DNA from: CALBPI01 sp038529355 | Lineage (GTDB): Bacteria > Pseudomonadota > Gammaproteobacteria > Steroidobacterales > Woeseiaceae | Direction: 5' to 3' | Assembly: GCA_038529355.1 (NCBI GenBank) | Contig: JBCBDU010000009.1 | Span: 38,762-102,761 of the forward strand | Length of the DNA: 64,000 nucleotides | In this document: positions 7,229 to 15,882 of the stretch, piece by piece | Numbering within the stretch: position 1 is the stretch's first letter | Layout of the letters: each line of letters opens with the position of its first letter | Program-made: the position numbers and the translations under genes | Notes under the pieces: generated by a model | Told to the model about the DNA's origin: nothing | The model's input: only the letters and a program-made list of their open reading frames with translations | The model's database searches: none

Positions 7229-10200
7229 ATGACTAGCAAACCACCCATTCGCAGGATCGCAGTGTGCACGCTCGCCCTAGCACTCGCTGCCTGCGGCGGC
7301 AGCGACAACAATCCGGTCGCTCAGCCCGCACCACCTGCGCCTCCGACCAGCTCGTGCCCGACCGTTGGCAATCTCACCGCCACCGAGCTGGCACCAAATC
7401 AATGTGAAATCGGGGGTGTACTCACACAGAGCGCGATTCTCTCATCAGCACAAACCTGGTTTTTGGAAGGTGGACTCCAAATTGGAGACAACAGCAACAG
7501 TGTGACGCTGGATATCGATGCCGGTACCGAGATTCGCGGCGACAACAGCGGTGCTGTTGATCATATCGTTGTGTTCCCAGGCTCTGCGTTGCGTGCAAAC
7601 GGCACATCTGCACAGCCGGTACGGATGCTATCTGACGACGACAATGTCGACGGCAGCGCAGAATGGGGTGGTTTGTTCGTGCGAGGCTTTAACGCTCTGC
7701 CGTCGCTGACCGGTCCCCAAGGTGCCAACCGTCTCGATTATCTCGTTGTTGCGGAAGCCGGTGCTGAGGTGACAGTAACAATTGATGGGCAGGATGCGAC
7801 CTATCAAGACAACATCGTACTGAACGGCGTAGACCGCAGCACCACACTGACGTTCGTACAATCGCACAACTCGGCACGCGACGGTCTACATATCCTGAAC
7901 GGTGATCCACGTCTCTCCTGGATTTTGGCCACAGGCAGCACGCGCGACGGTGTGTGGTATCGCGATTTCAGTGGATTGATCAAAGATCTGCTAGTCATTC
8001 ACAACCGCGACGCCGACGGCAGCAGCGGTCGTTCAGGGATTTACGCCAGTGAAACAATCGATGGCAACTCCAACCCGCGCATTGTCAACGCAACCTTGGT
8101 CGGTCGCGACAATACCTCATTACCTGCGGCAGACGATGACAACGAAGCGGGCATTCTGTTTGCTGATAACACCGACCAGATCCGTTTAGCGAACGTGCTC
8201 ATCGCAAACTTCCGCAACGGTTGCTACATCGCCGATGACGGTGCGGATCTTAGCGGTATCGACACGGCAACGCCGGGACCTACCTACCTTGACGGTATCC
8301 ATTGCGCCAACGAAGCCGGGCCAAACCCGATGTTCGGCCTGGTACGCGATGATGCGACCGGCTTCGCTAACGGTGTCATCTCACCGAACAACGCGATTAA
8401 TGGCGACGGCCTTGTGTACTACAACGGTGCGGTTAATGGCGTCACATTCACCGGCGAGATTGTCGATCGCGCAGCGAATTTCACAGCAAGCTGGTACCTG
8501 GACAATATTGGCGGTATTGGCAACGGCCTCGTGGGCGACTCAACATTCCTGCACGCCTTCCTCGATGGCGACACGAACAATGACCGGGTCGTAGATGCAG
8601 CTGATACCAATTCAGCGTTTATCATCGCGGACGATGGTGCGGACGGCTTTAATCAGGATGTTGCCAACGACACGGGCGGGTATGACCTGACGCACGTCGG
8701 CGCCATTCGTGGTGGCGCCGTGACCAACACACAATTCGATGGCTGGACTGTCGCGACTGCGAGCGACGAGGGTTTCGTCGTGAGCGTCAACGATGATCTG
8801 ATTGGCCTGTCCAGCTGCCCCGCTTCACTGGGTGGCGCGACAATCACCGCACTGGATCGCAGCGGCGGTCGCAATGTCTGTCAGATCTCGGGGTTGATCA
8901 GCGCCGATGCGACATTGACGAGCAACATAGAATGGGCGCTTGAGGGAGCAGTGCTTGTCGGCAACGACAGCAATTTTGCCACGTTGACTATTGACGGCGG
9001 CACGCGTATTCGCGGCGACAATGTGGATGCCGTCGACTACTTACTCGTATCACCGGGCTCTTCAATTCAGGCGAATGGCTCAGGTGCTCGACCAATCCGT
9101 TTCACCTCTGACGACAACGGCATCGATGGCGGTGGCGAATGGGGTGGACTGTTCCTGCGTGGTTTCAATGGGCTGGCAACTGCCGGCACACAAGCTGCCA
9201 ACCTGCTCGACTACGTCGTCGTCGCTGAGGCGGGTGCTGAGTCCGTGGTCACGGTAGCCGGCAATACCACCACGTACCGAGACAACATCGTGTTGAACGG
9301 TGTTGATCGGGAAACTCGACTGACTTTCGTGCAATCGCACAATTCGGCACGCGATGGCATTCACATCGTCAACGGTGATCCGCGACTCTCCTGGATTCTC
9401 GCAACGGGCGCTGGTCGCGACGGTATTTGGTATCGCGACTTCAACGGCCTGATCAAGGACCTGATGGTCATCCACAATCGCGATGCAGATGGCAATACGG
9501 GCCGCTCCGGCATCTACGCCAGCGAAACGATCGACGGCGACTCGAATCCGCGTATCGTCAACGCCACGCTCGTCGGCCGGGATAACGCAAGCGAAGTTGC
9601 CACTGCCACTGATGTCGAGTTCGGCATACTGTTCGCTGACAACACCGATCAAATACGTCTGGCAAACGTGCTGATCGCAAACTTTCGCAATGGTTGCTTC
9701 CTCGCCAACGACGGCGCGGATCTGAGCCAAATTGATACGACGACCCCGGGTCCGAGCTACCTTGACGGCGTGCATTGCGCCAATGAAGCAGGCCCTAACG
9801 GGCAATTCGGTATCGTGGCGGACAACGCGACGGGATTCCCAGCAGGCACCATTGCTTCGAACAACTCGAATGGCAACGGGCTGGTGTACTACAACGGTGC
9901 GGACGGTGCACTACCCGGCGCCAATACCACGTTTGATCCGAATGCTGGCAGTATTCAATTCACCGGGGAGAGCGCCGATCGCGCAAACAACTTCACAGCT
10001 GGTTGGTATCTCGACAACATCCGCGGCATTGGCAATGGACTTACAGCCAACGCGTTGTTCCTGAACGGCTTCCTGGATGGCGATACGAACCGTGACGGCG
10101 TCGTGAATGCGGACGACACGCGCTCGCCGTTTATTATCGCTGACGACGGCTTGGGAGGCTTCAATCAGGATGTTGCTGACGACACCGGCGGCTATGACAT

Positions 10201-10309
10201 GACCCACATAGGGTCTATTCGTGGCGGCGCAATCAGCAACCGGCAATTTGATCTGTGGACTGTATCAACGGGTCGCAGCAGCGGATTCACGGTACGCACC
10301 GCTCAATAA
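7229..10309 (+). CDS. Large lipoprotein with tandem-duplicated beta-helix module
   Basis: Lipoprotein of 1026 residues with lipobox ALAAC (Cys22) and a Pro-rich linker. Two copies of one module of about 480 residues follow (about 42-520 and 530-1026). The copies share long runs such as NIVLNGVDR, TFVQSHNSARDG, GDPRLSWILATG, NRDADG and FADNTDQIRLANVLIANFRN. Gly/Asn/Asp-rich short strands suggest a right-handed parallel beta-helix. Each copy ends with a calcium-loop-like DGDTNxDxVVxAxDT. It is probably a surface-exposed binding protein; no catalytic residues can be assigned. A hairpin terminator follows, so it appears monocistronic. Confidence 0.82.
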   Translation: MTSKPPIRRIAVCTLALALAACGGSDNNPVAQPAPPAPPTSSCPTVGNLTATELAPNQCEIGGVLTQSAILSSAQTWFLEGGLQIGDNSNSVTLDIDAGTEIRGDNSGAVDHIVVFPGSALRANGTSAQPVRMLSDDDNVDGSAEWGGLFVRGFNALPSLTGPQGANRLDYLVVAEAGAEVTVTIDGQDATYQDNIVLNGVDRSTTLTFVQSHNSARDGLHILNGDPRLSWILATGSTRDGVWYRDFSGLIKDLLVIHNRDADGSSGRSGIYASETIDGNSNPRIVNATLVGRDNTSLPAADDDNEAGILFADNTDQIRLANVLIANFRNGCYIADDGADLSGIDTATPGPTYLDGIHCANEAGPNPMFGLVRDDATGFANGVISPNNAINGDGLVYYNGAVNGVTFTGEIVDRAANFTASWYLDNIGGIGNGLVGDSTFLHAFLDGDTNNDRVVDAADTNSAFIIADDGADGFNQDVANDTGGYDLTHVGAIRGGAVTNTQFDGWTVATASDEGFVVSVNDDLIGLSSCPASLGGATITALDRSGGRNVCQISGLISADATLTSNIEWALEGAVLVGNDSNFATLTIDGGTRIRGDNVDAVDYLLVSPGSSIQANGSGARPIRFTSDDNGIDGGGEWGGLFLRGFNGLATAGTQAANLLDYVVVAEAGAESVVTVAGNTTTYRDNIVLNGVDRETRLTFVQSHNSARDGIHIVNGDPRLSWILATGAGRDGIWYRDFNGLIKDLMVIHNRDADGNTGRSGIYASETIDGDSNPRIVNATLVGRDNASEVATATDVEFGILFADNTDQIRLANVLIANFRNGCFLANDGADLSQIDTTTPGPSYLDGVHCANEAGPNGQFGIVADNATGFPAGTIASNNSNGNGLVYYNGADGALPGANTTFDPNAGSIQFTGESADRANNFTAGWYLDNIRGIGNGLTANALFLNGFLDGDTNRDGVVNADDTRSPFIIADDGLGGFNQDVADDTGGYDMTHIGSIRGGAISNRQFDLWTVSTGRSSGFTVRTAQ
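7360..10290 (+). repeat. Tandem gene-internal duplication
   Basis: Two direct copies of about 1.4 kb (roughly 7360-8760 and 8815-10290) within the lipoprotein gene. They remain similar at nucleotide level in many blocks, for example around 7855-7960 and 9330-9430. The second copy carries a short insertion near 9900-9950. Confidence 0.75.
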
Positions 10310-10327
10310 GGGACTGGGCTCAACTGG

Positions 10328-10361
10328 AGAGGCGGCGGATGCGCAAGCACCGCCGTCTTTT
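10328..10361 (+). terminator. Terminator of the beta-helix lipoprotein gene
   Basis: GCGGCGG and CCGCCGT form a stem of about 7 bp, with one G-T pair, followed by TCTTTTCC and TTTTTT. It lies 20-50 bases after the stop codon. Confidence 0.75.
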
Positions 10362-10423
10362 CCATTTTTTACTCGCCCACTGACAACGATATCAATGTGT
10401 AACTGCGCAGTGCCGCTACCACA

Positions 10424-11377
10424 CTAAGCTCGCGGCGCTGCCGCGCGCGTCAACCGATCATTGATCGCTTCGCCAAGACCTTGCAGCGGAATTGGCGCTA
10501 CGGCGATCGCCTGCGCACCGGTAGCATCCAGTCGGCGCAACATCTGGTACAGATTTGCCGCAGCTTCTATGACATCGCCGGATTGGGACAAATTCAGATC
10601 GGCGGATCGGCAATCACGGCCAAAACCCAGCCAGACTTCACCGGCTACAGGCGCCGTCACATTCAATCGCACGGTCGCATTTGGTGCGTAGTGCGACGAC
10701 AGTTGTCCTGGCGCTGAGATTTTGCCCACTTCAGCCGCCGCCAATTCGCCAGCAACCTCAAGCAGTACCTCGCGTGCGAGTGCGCCAGGTCTGAGCACTC
10801 GAATCGGCTCACCGGGCAGCACCGACAAAATGGTCGATTCAATACCAGCTCGACATCGACCGCCGTCTATCACCATCGATACTTCACAGCCAAACGCACC
10901 GGCGACCTCGTCGGCAGCAGTCGGACTGATTCGCCCTGACGGATTGGCAGACGGCGCGGCCAGCGGCCTGCCGATTGCCCGCAGCAGTTGGTTCGCGACC
11001 GGATGAGCCGGAACACGCAAACCGAGTGTAGGCAGACCTGCGCGCGCCAGTTCGCACACAGTGCCCGACGGATTTGCCGGCACGATCAGGGTTAGCGGAC
11101 CAGGCCAGAATCGCACCGCCAGCGCACGTGCGCGAGCATCGAACACACCCTCACGTTCAGCTCCGGCCAGATCCGCTACATGGGCAATCAACGGATTAAT
11201 GTCGGGACGCTGTTTGGCGCTGTAGACGCAGGCGACAGCATGAGCACTTGTTGCATCGGCAGCCAACCCGTACACAGTCTCCGTGGGCATACCCACCAAC
11301 TCCCCCGCAATCAGGCCAGCAACCGCACGCTCAATTGCAGTTTCTGGTGGGATTATCGGCGGTGATTGATCTGACAT
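10424..11377 (-). CDS. L-threonylcarbamoyladenylate synthase (Sua5/YrdC/YwlC family)
   Basis: Protein of 317 residues that makes threonylcarbamoyl-AMP from Thr, bicarbonate and ATP for the t6A37 tRNA modification; cytoplasmic. The YrdC domain is at about residues 10-195 (GMPTETVYGLAADATS, KQRPDINPLI, FWPGPLTL, PSANPSGRISPT). A C-terminal Sua5 domain (about 215-317) follows the linker APGQLSSHYAP, so this is the long Sua5 type rather than short TsaC. I chose the ATG at 11377; the upstream extension starts at a TTG with no better ribosome site. It is transcribed towards the beta-helix gene and is the only gene of its unit. Confidence 0.93.
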   Translation of the reverse strand: MSDQSPPIIPPETAIERAVAGLIAGELVGMPTETVYGLAADATSAHAVACVYSAKQRPDINPLIAHVADLAGAEREGVFDARARALAVRFWPGPLTLIVPANPSGTVCELARAGLPTLGLRVPAHPVANQLLRAIGRPLAAPSANPSGRISPTAADEVAGAFGCEVSMVIDGGRCRAGIESTILSVLPGEPIRVLRPGALAREVLLEVAGELAAAEVGKISAPGQLSSHYAPNATVRLNVTAPVAGEVWLGFGRDCRSADLNLSQSGDVIEAAANLYQMLRRLDATGAQAIAVAPIPLQGLGEAINDRLTRAAAPRA

Positions 11378-11582
11378 AGCAGCAATACGATTCCAAGTAC
11401 ACAAGCTATTGTAGCGGCATACTGTCTAAACGGTCGCCATTCACAGCACTGATGCCTATACAGGTTGATTGCGCGCCGCCCACGCCTGCTGGTGGGCTAC
11501 TATAGCCAGGCATCTGCTGCTCACGCATTGTTCCGAAGCGCGAGCGATCACAGCACCGAACTCGTCAGGATGGAGTTTCGAC

Positions 11583-12305
11583 ATGAGTGGATTTGATCTG
11601 CGGCCCGGTCGCAGACTTGCCGGAAAATATGAGGTTATCGGGCTGCTGGGCAGCGGTTACGAGGGTGAAGTCTACAAAATCGTTGAAAGCACGACCGGCA
11701 TCGAATGCGCGGCGAAGTTGTTCTTTCCGGAGCGCAATCCGAAAAATAAAGCGTCTAGCCGCTATGCCCGCAAACTGCATGCGCTTCGCAGCAGTCCGTT
11801 CGTCATCCAGTACCAGTCTCAGGAAACCATTCGCTGGCGTAAACAGCCCGTCACGGCGTTGGTATCAGAATACGTTCAAGGACCTCTACTGGCGGACTAC
11901 CTGCGGTCGGTACCACGCAAACGATTGAACCCGTTTCAGGCAGTCGCGCTTTTGCACGCCATTGCAGTTGGCTTGCAAAGCATCCATGAGCACGGCTTCT
12001 ACCACGGTGACCTGCACGACGGAAATCTCATCGTCTGCCGCGTCGGTCTACAGTACGAATTGCGATGTCTGGATTTTTACGACCAGCATGGTGGCAAGCG
12101 CGACAACATGTCTCACGATATCATCGAAGCGATTCGTATTTTTTACGATGCGCTCGGCGGCCAAAAGCACTATGCCAAGCAACCGCCCATCGTCAAACAC
12201 ATCTGCCGCGGCTTGCGACGCGACCTCATCCTGAAACGGTTCCGAACCGCCAGTGATCTCAGACGCTTCCTCGAAACGTTAGACTGGGGTACGACGACGA
12301 GCTGA
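11583..12305 (+). CDS. Small serine/threonine protein kinase-like protein
   Basis: Protein of 240 residues covering little more than a kinase domain. The glycine loop is GSGYEGEVYKI (about 19-29). The ATP lysine is in IECAAKLFFPE, and the catalytic loop is YHGDLHDGNLIV. The metal-binding DFG is replaced by DFY (CLDFYDQHGG). The C-lobe is short, with no transmembrane segment or sensor domain. The ATG at 11583 is preceded by AGGATGGAG. Substrate and role are unknown. It could be an active Hanks-type kinase or a phosphotransferase of the broader kinase fold. Neighbours give no functional hint. Confidence 0.75.
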   Translation: MSGFDLRPGRRLAGKYEVIGLLGSGYEGEVYKIVESTTGIECAAKLFFPERNPKNKASSRYARKLHALRSSPFVIQYQSQETIRWRKQPVTALVSEYVQGPLLADYLRSVPRKRLNPFQAVALLHAIAVGLQSIHEHGFYHGDLHDGNLIVCRVGLQYELRCLDFYDQHGGKRDNMSHDIIEAIRIFYDALGGQKHYAKQPPIVKHICRGLRRDLILKRFRTASDLRRFLETLDWGTTTS

Positions 12306-12536
12306 AACTGCCATCTCCACCCGTCCAAAGGCGCTAGTCGAACGTTAGTTCTTTGATCCCAAAGTTGATTCGAGTATCGGCATCAGCGAATGCAATTGTG
12401 CGCTGGTTCAAATTTTTTACGTAAAAACCGCACTAGTCCGCGTGTTTTTGGCGATTCGCGACTTCGCGCAACGACATCTGCGGGCATTTGACCCATTGTG
12501 CGCCGACGTACATTGCCGACTGGAACGGTGAGTCTT

Positions 12537-12800
12537 ATGAAAATGATCGCTTCAATAATCGCGTTGATTGGCTCGTCGCTGGTGAGTCACAGCGCGCTGG
12601 CCAACGACACAACAGATACAGCTACGATCGACGAAGTCGTGAGCATCGGTTCCAAGCTTGACCAGGAATCGAACCGTATCGAACTTGATGCCATTACTGT
12701 GGAAAAACCAGCGGTCATTGATGTTGCAACGCCGAACGCAATCGCTGCGCCGAAGATTTCATTAACGCCGGTTGCGCTGGTCGTCAACACCAGCGAGTAA
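12537..12800 (+). CDS. Small exported protein with TonB-box-like start
   Basis: Protein of 87 residues. A signal peptide (MKMIASIIALIGSSLVSHS, cut near ALA-ND) precedes an acidic mature chain of about 62 residues. The mature start contains TIDEVVSIGSKL, which resembles the DEIIVTGSRL signature at the start of mature TonB-dependent receptors, but there is no plug or barrel. The ATG at 12537 sits after an AACGGTGAG ribosome site. I do not recognise the family. The 230 bases between the kinase stop and this start show no clear feature. Confidence 0.55.
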   Translation: MKMIASIIALIGSSLVSHSALANDTTDTATIDEVVSIGSKLDQESNRIELDAITVEKPAVIDVATPNAIAAPKISLTPVALVVNTSE

Positions 12801-12808
12801 GGTGAGCC

Positions 12809-12840
12809 AGGCGTTGGCTGCCTTCCGCAGCCAGTCGCCT
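12809..12840. terminator. Bidirectional hairpin between convergent genes
   Basis: AGGCG-TTGGCTG and CAGCCAG-T-CGCCT pair around a CCTTCCG loop, between the small exported protein gene and the convergent GH5 gene. There is no T-run. Confidence 0.5.
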
Positions 12841-12845
12841 AACGG

Positions 12846-14405
12846 TTAATCAACCTGGCCTGTATTCATGACGAAGACAGGCCCAATACGAATGACCTGT
12901 TTTGCGCCTGCTACCTGTAGCGTGTATCCCAGCTCACCTGCCGCGTAGTTGCGATCGGCAACAGCTGAGACCACGAATCGCTGCCAGTCTGATGTCAACG
13001 GTGCAGGTTGCAGCGGTGCGAGCGGATCGTACGGAGCCGCATTAAGTTGCAAGCCGGCATTCGAAATAATCGCGTTGTCGCCGCGGACCGACCGCGCCCA
13101 GAACGCCATGACCAGTGTGTCGCCTTTGCTGACAGCGAGCGCCAACGGACCCGAGAACCCCGCGTCCCAAGGATTGGGCGCTGCACGCGCCACCTTCACT
13201 TCAACGGCTGTCCCGCCCGGCACGGCATCGTCAGACTGACGTTTCACGCGCATGGCGCCATAGTGCGCCAACTGATCCGGGTACGGCACCATCAGCAGAC
13301 TCCCGTCGCGACCGATATCGCGACGCAACGCGTTGTACGCATCGTCAAGAGTCAGCTGCTCGGTCGAACGTTGGGTCGTCGCAGCGGGCGGCGGCAACAG
13401 ACGCGCGCCGTGCTGATCGTCAGCATCTTTTGTCAGCCCTAGAGCCGCAAGCTTGCGCACATCCCATTGCTGCGCTTGTTGGTCAAAAAATGGAAACGTT
13501 GCAGTGAAGCTCCAGACGCACCACGGAATACCCACAGCATCAAATGCCTTGCGTGTCTGCGCCGTGTAGGCAACAACGTCATCGTACGGCGCTTGCTCAT
13601 AAGCGCCAACCTCGCCCAGAAACACCGGCACACCGACTTGTTCGCGCACGCGTCGCGCGTAGTCGGCGTCTGACGCAAGTGCAGCCCGATCTCCATCACT
13701 GCCCCAGGACACGACATCACTGTCTTTGAGATCGGTCCAGCCCGCTTTTTGATGCGTGAACGCGAACGGGTCGTAGTAGTGAAATGTATAGACCTGATTA
13801 GGATCATCAATGCGCGGGATACTCGCCAACGACTTGAGTCCCGACCATTGGTCACCACCCATAATCAGGATACGGTCAGGATTAGATTTGCGAATCTCAT
13901 GGAACGCTTCTGTGACAATGGCACGCATCACATCGCCCTTGAACGCACCATTGGGCTCATTGATCACTTCAAAGTAAACGCTGGGCGGTAAGTCCTTGTA
14001 GCGTTCGCCAATCTGCCGCCACAACGCCAGCAATTTTTCGCGATTGGCTTGCGGGTCTTTGTTTAGTTCATCGAAGTGATGCACGTTCAGGATAACCTGC
14101 AGGTCATTCGCCAACGCCTGCTCGATGACCTGCGTTACGCGATTGAAAAATCGCGGCGCAATCTGGTGGCGCGGCGCATCACCGGTATGCGCGCTCCAAC
14201 GCACGGGGATACGCACCGTGTCAAAACCTGCCTGTGCGATACGCCGGAACGACTCAGCCTCGATCGTATGTCCCCATTCACCCTCTTCGGGCGCATCGAG
14301 CGCATTGCCCATATTGATGCATCGTCGGGTATCGAAACTGTCAGCGCGCACGACTGCGCTGGCTAGCGCCAGCAACCCACTAGCCACGATGCACAGCCGC
14401 CGCAT
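12846..14405 (-). CDS. Glycoside hydrolase family 5 enzyme with C-terminal carbohydrate-binding-like domain
   Basis: Exported protein of 519 residues. The signal peptide ends near VVRA-DS. The GH5 TIM barrel spans about residues 22-340 and has acid/base Glu150 (FEVINEPNG) and nucleophile Glu265 (FLGEVGAYE). His109/His110 (NVHH) and His209 (YTFHYYDPF) are also conserved. Residues about 375-519 look like a beta-sandwich of CBM type (TSDWQRFVVSAVADRNY). The start at 14405 follows GAGCGAG and opens the signal peptide. It is the last gene of the unit that includes xylA, xylB and a sugar transporter. It therefore probably attacks xylan or a mixed glucan; the exact subfamily is unclear. Confidence 0.87.
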   Translation of the reverse strand: MRRLCIVASGLLALASAVVRADSFDTRRCINMGNALDAPEEGEWGHTIEAESFRRIAQAGFDTVRIPVRWSAHTGDAPRHQIAPRFFNRVTQVIEQALANDLQVILNVHHFDELNKDPQANREKLLALWRQIGERYKDLPPSVYFEVINEPNGAFKGDVMRAIVTEAFHEIRKSNPDRILIMGGDQWSGLKSLASIPRIDDPNQVYTFHYYDPFAFTHQKAGWTDLKDSDVVSWGSDGDRAALASDADYARRVREQVGVPVFLGEVGAYEQAPYDDVVAYTAQTRKAFDAVGIPWCVWSFTATFPFFDQQAQQWDVRKLAALGLTKDADDQHGARLLPPPAATTQRSTEQLTLDDAYNALRRDIGRDGSLLMVPYPDQLAHYGAMRVKRQSDDAVPGGTAVEVKVARAAPNPWDAGFSGPLALAVSKGDTLVMAFWARSVRGDNAIISNAGLQLNAAPYDPLAPLQPAPLTSDWQRFVVSAVADRNYAAGELGYTLQVAGAKQVIRIGPVFVMNTGQVD

Positions 14406-14532
14406 CAACTCGCTCGACTGTTGCCGATCAGACCAACAGTTTATCCATTCACTTTTCACGCTTGTCCACTCCGCTATCAATACGTCTCACCCACTGCAAT
14501 GCCATCACCGTGCCGCAATCACTCGTGCACAC

Positions 14533-15882
14533 TCAACACACTCGCAGTATGTGCTCGTTAATCAGGTTTTCGGCGAGCTCCTGACGACCGCTGGCCGGTC
14601 TGGCGACTGGGGCTGTTAGTGCCCACTGGTAAAGCGCAGATAGATCCAGCTCGCCCGACTCGAAAGCCTGACCAAATTCATCCTCAAAGCTCTGATACCG
14701 CGTCGTGGTCAGATCTGTGAAGCGCTTGTCTTGCAGCAAACTATCCGCAATCAGCAAACCGTGGGCGAACGTGTCCATGCCGCCGATATGGGCAAGGAAC
14801 ACATCCTCTGGATCAACGGATTCACGCCGCAATTTGGCGTCGAAGTTTAGCCCACCCGGTGCGATGCCATCGTGCGCCAGCACGACCAGCATGGCCTGTA
14901 CGCAATCGTACAAATCGAGCGGAAACTGATCGGTGTCCCAACCGTTTTGCGGGTCACCACGATTCGCGTCGATCGAACCCAGCAAGCCTGCGTCAGCGGC
15001 CATCTGTAGCTCATGCCCGAACGAATGCCCCGCCAGGGTTGCGTGATTGGCTTCAATGTTCAGTTTGAAATCAGCGGCCAAATCATGATGGCGCAGAAAG
15101 CCGATGACCGTCTGCGCGTCAAAGTCGTAGTTGTGTTTCATCGGCTCCATCGGCTTGGGTTCGATCAGAAATGATCCGGTAAAGCCGGCGCTTCTCGCAT
15201 AGTCGCGCGCAATTCCGAGAAAACGCGCCAGATGCTCGAGCTCGCGTGCCGTATCCGTATTGTTCAGACATGCATAACCTTCACGTCCACCCCAGAAAAC
15301 GTAATTCTGCCCACCAAGCTCAATCGTTGCGTCCAGCGCAATTTTGACTTGCGCCGCCGCTCGGGCCACGACCTCGACATCCGGATTCGTTGCGGCACCA
15401 TTCATATAGCGCGGATGCGAAAACAAATTTGCCGTTCCCCATAGCAGATTGATACCCGTTTCTTGCTGGCGGACTTTCGCCGCCTTGACCAGTGTCTGCA
15501 GCGTCTTTTCAGTCTCCGCTAGCGACTCGACCTCCGGCGCCAGATCAACATCGTGAAACGCGTAAAACGGAACACCCAGTTTGCTGAACAACTCAAAAGC
15601 CGCATCCAGACAGTGCAACGCTCGCGTCTGCGGATCGTTGGCCTGATCCCATGCATATTGCCGAGTCGGCAAGCCAAACGGATCTGCACCAGCGGCCTTG
15701 AATGTATGCCAATAGCAAACGCTGAAGCGCAGGTGCGCCTCCATCGTCTTGCCGGCAACGATTCGCATTGGGTCGTAGCACTTGTATGCCAATGGGTTGT
15801 CAGAGTCGGGACCTTCGTACGCAATCCGTCGAATACCCGGAAAGTACTCCGTATCTGCAATGAAAACGTTTCGACTGGTCAT
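14533..15882 (-). CDS. xylA: Xylose isomerase
   Basis: Cytoplasmic enzyme of 449 residues that converts D-xylose to D-xylulose. Typical motifs of the longer class II enzymes are present: catalytic FHDVD (His110, Asp113), LLWGTANLF, VFWGGREGY, the metal ligand Glu241 in LIEPKPMEPMKHNYD, and IEANHATLAGH. Its ATG overlaps the stop of xylB (ATGA), so the two are translationally coupled. It is followed after 128 bases by the GH5 gene on the same strand. The operon is likely controlled by the LacI-type operator upstream of the TonB receptor gene. Confidence 0.97.
   Translation of the reverse strand: MTSRNVFIADTEYFPGIRRIAYEGPDSDNPLAYKCYDPMRIVAGKTMEAHLRFSVCYWHTFKAAGADPFGLPTRQYAWDQANDPQTRALHCLDAAFELFSKLGVPFYAFHDVDLAPEVESLAETEKTLQTLVKAAKVRQQETGINLLWGTANLFSHPRYMNGAATNPDVEVVARAAAQVKIALDATIELGGQNYVFWGGREGYACLNNTDTARELEHLARFLGIARDYARSAGFTGSFLIEPKPMEPMKHNYDFDAQTVIGFLRHHDLAADFKLNIEANHATLAGHSFGHELQMAADAGLLGSIDANRGDPQNGWDTDQFPLDLYDCVQAMLVVLAHDGIAPGGLNFDAKLRRESVDPEDVFLAHIGGMDTFAHGLLIADSLLQDKRFTDLTTTRYQSFEDEFGQAFESGELDLSALYQWALTAPVARPASGRQELAENLINEHILRVC

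Noticed and set aside
9080..9805. 241-codon antisense frame opposite the beta-helix lipoprotein gene
   Set aside because: Shadow of a repetitive gene; a similar but broken frame lies opposite the first repeat copy, as expected from the duplication.
7360..10290. Possible CRISPR or mobile-element repeat
   Set aside because: The repeats are long in-frame protein modules, not short spaced repeats, and no transposase or cas genes are present anywhere in the window.
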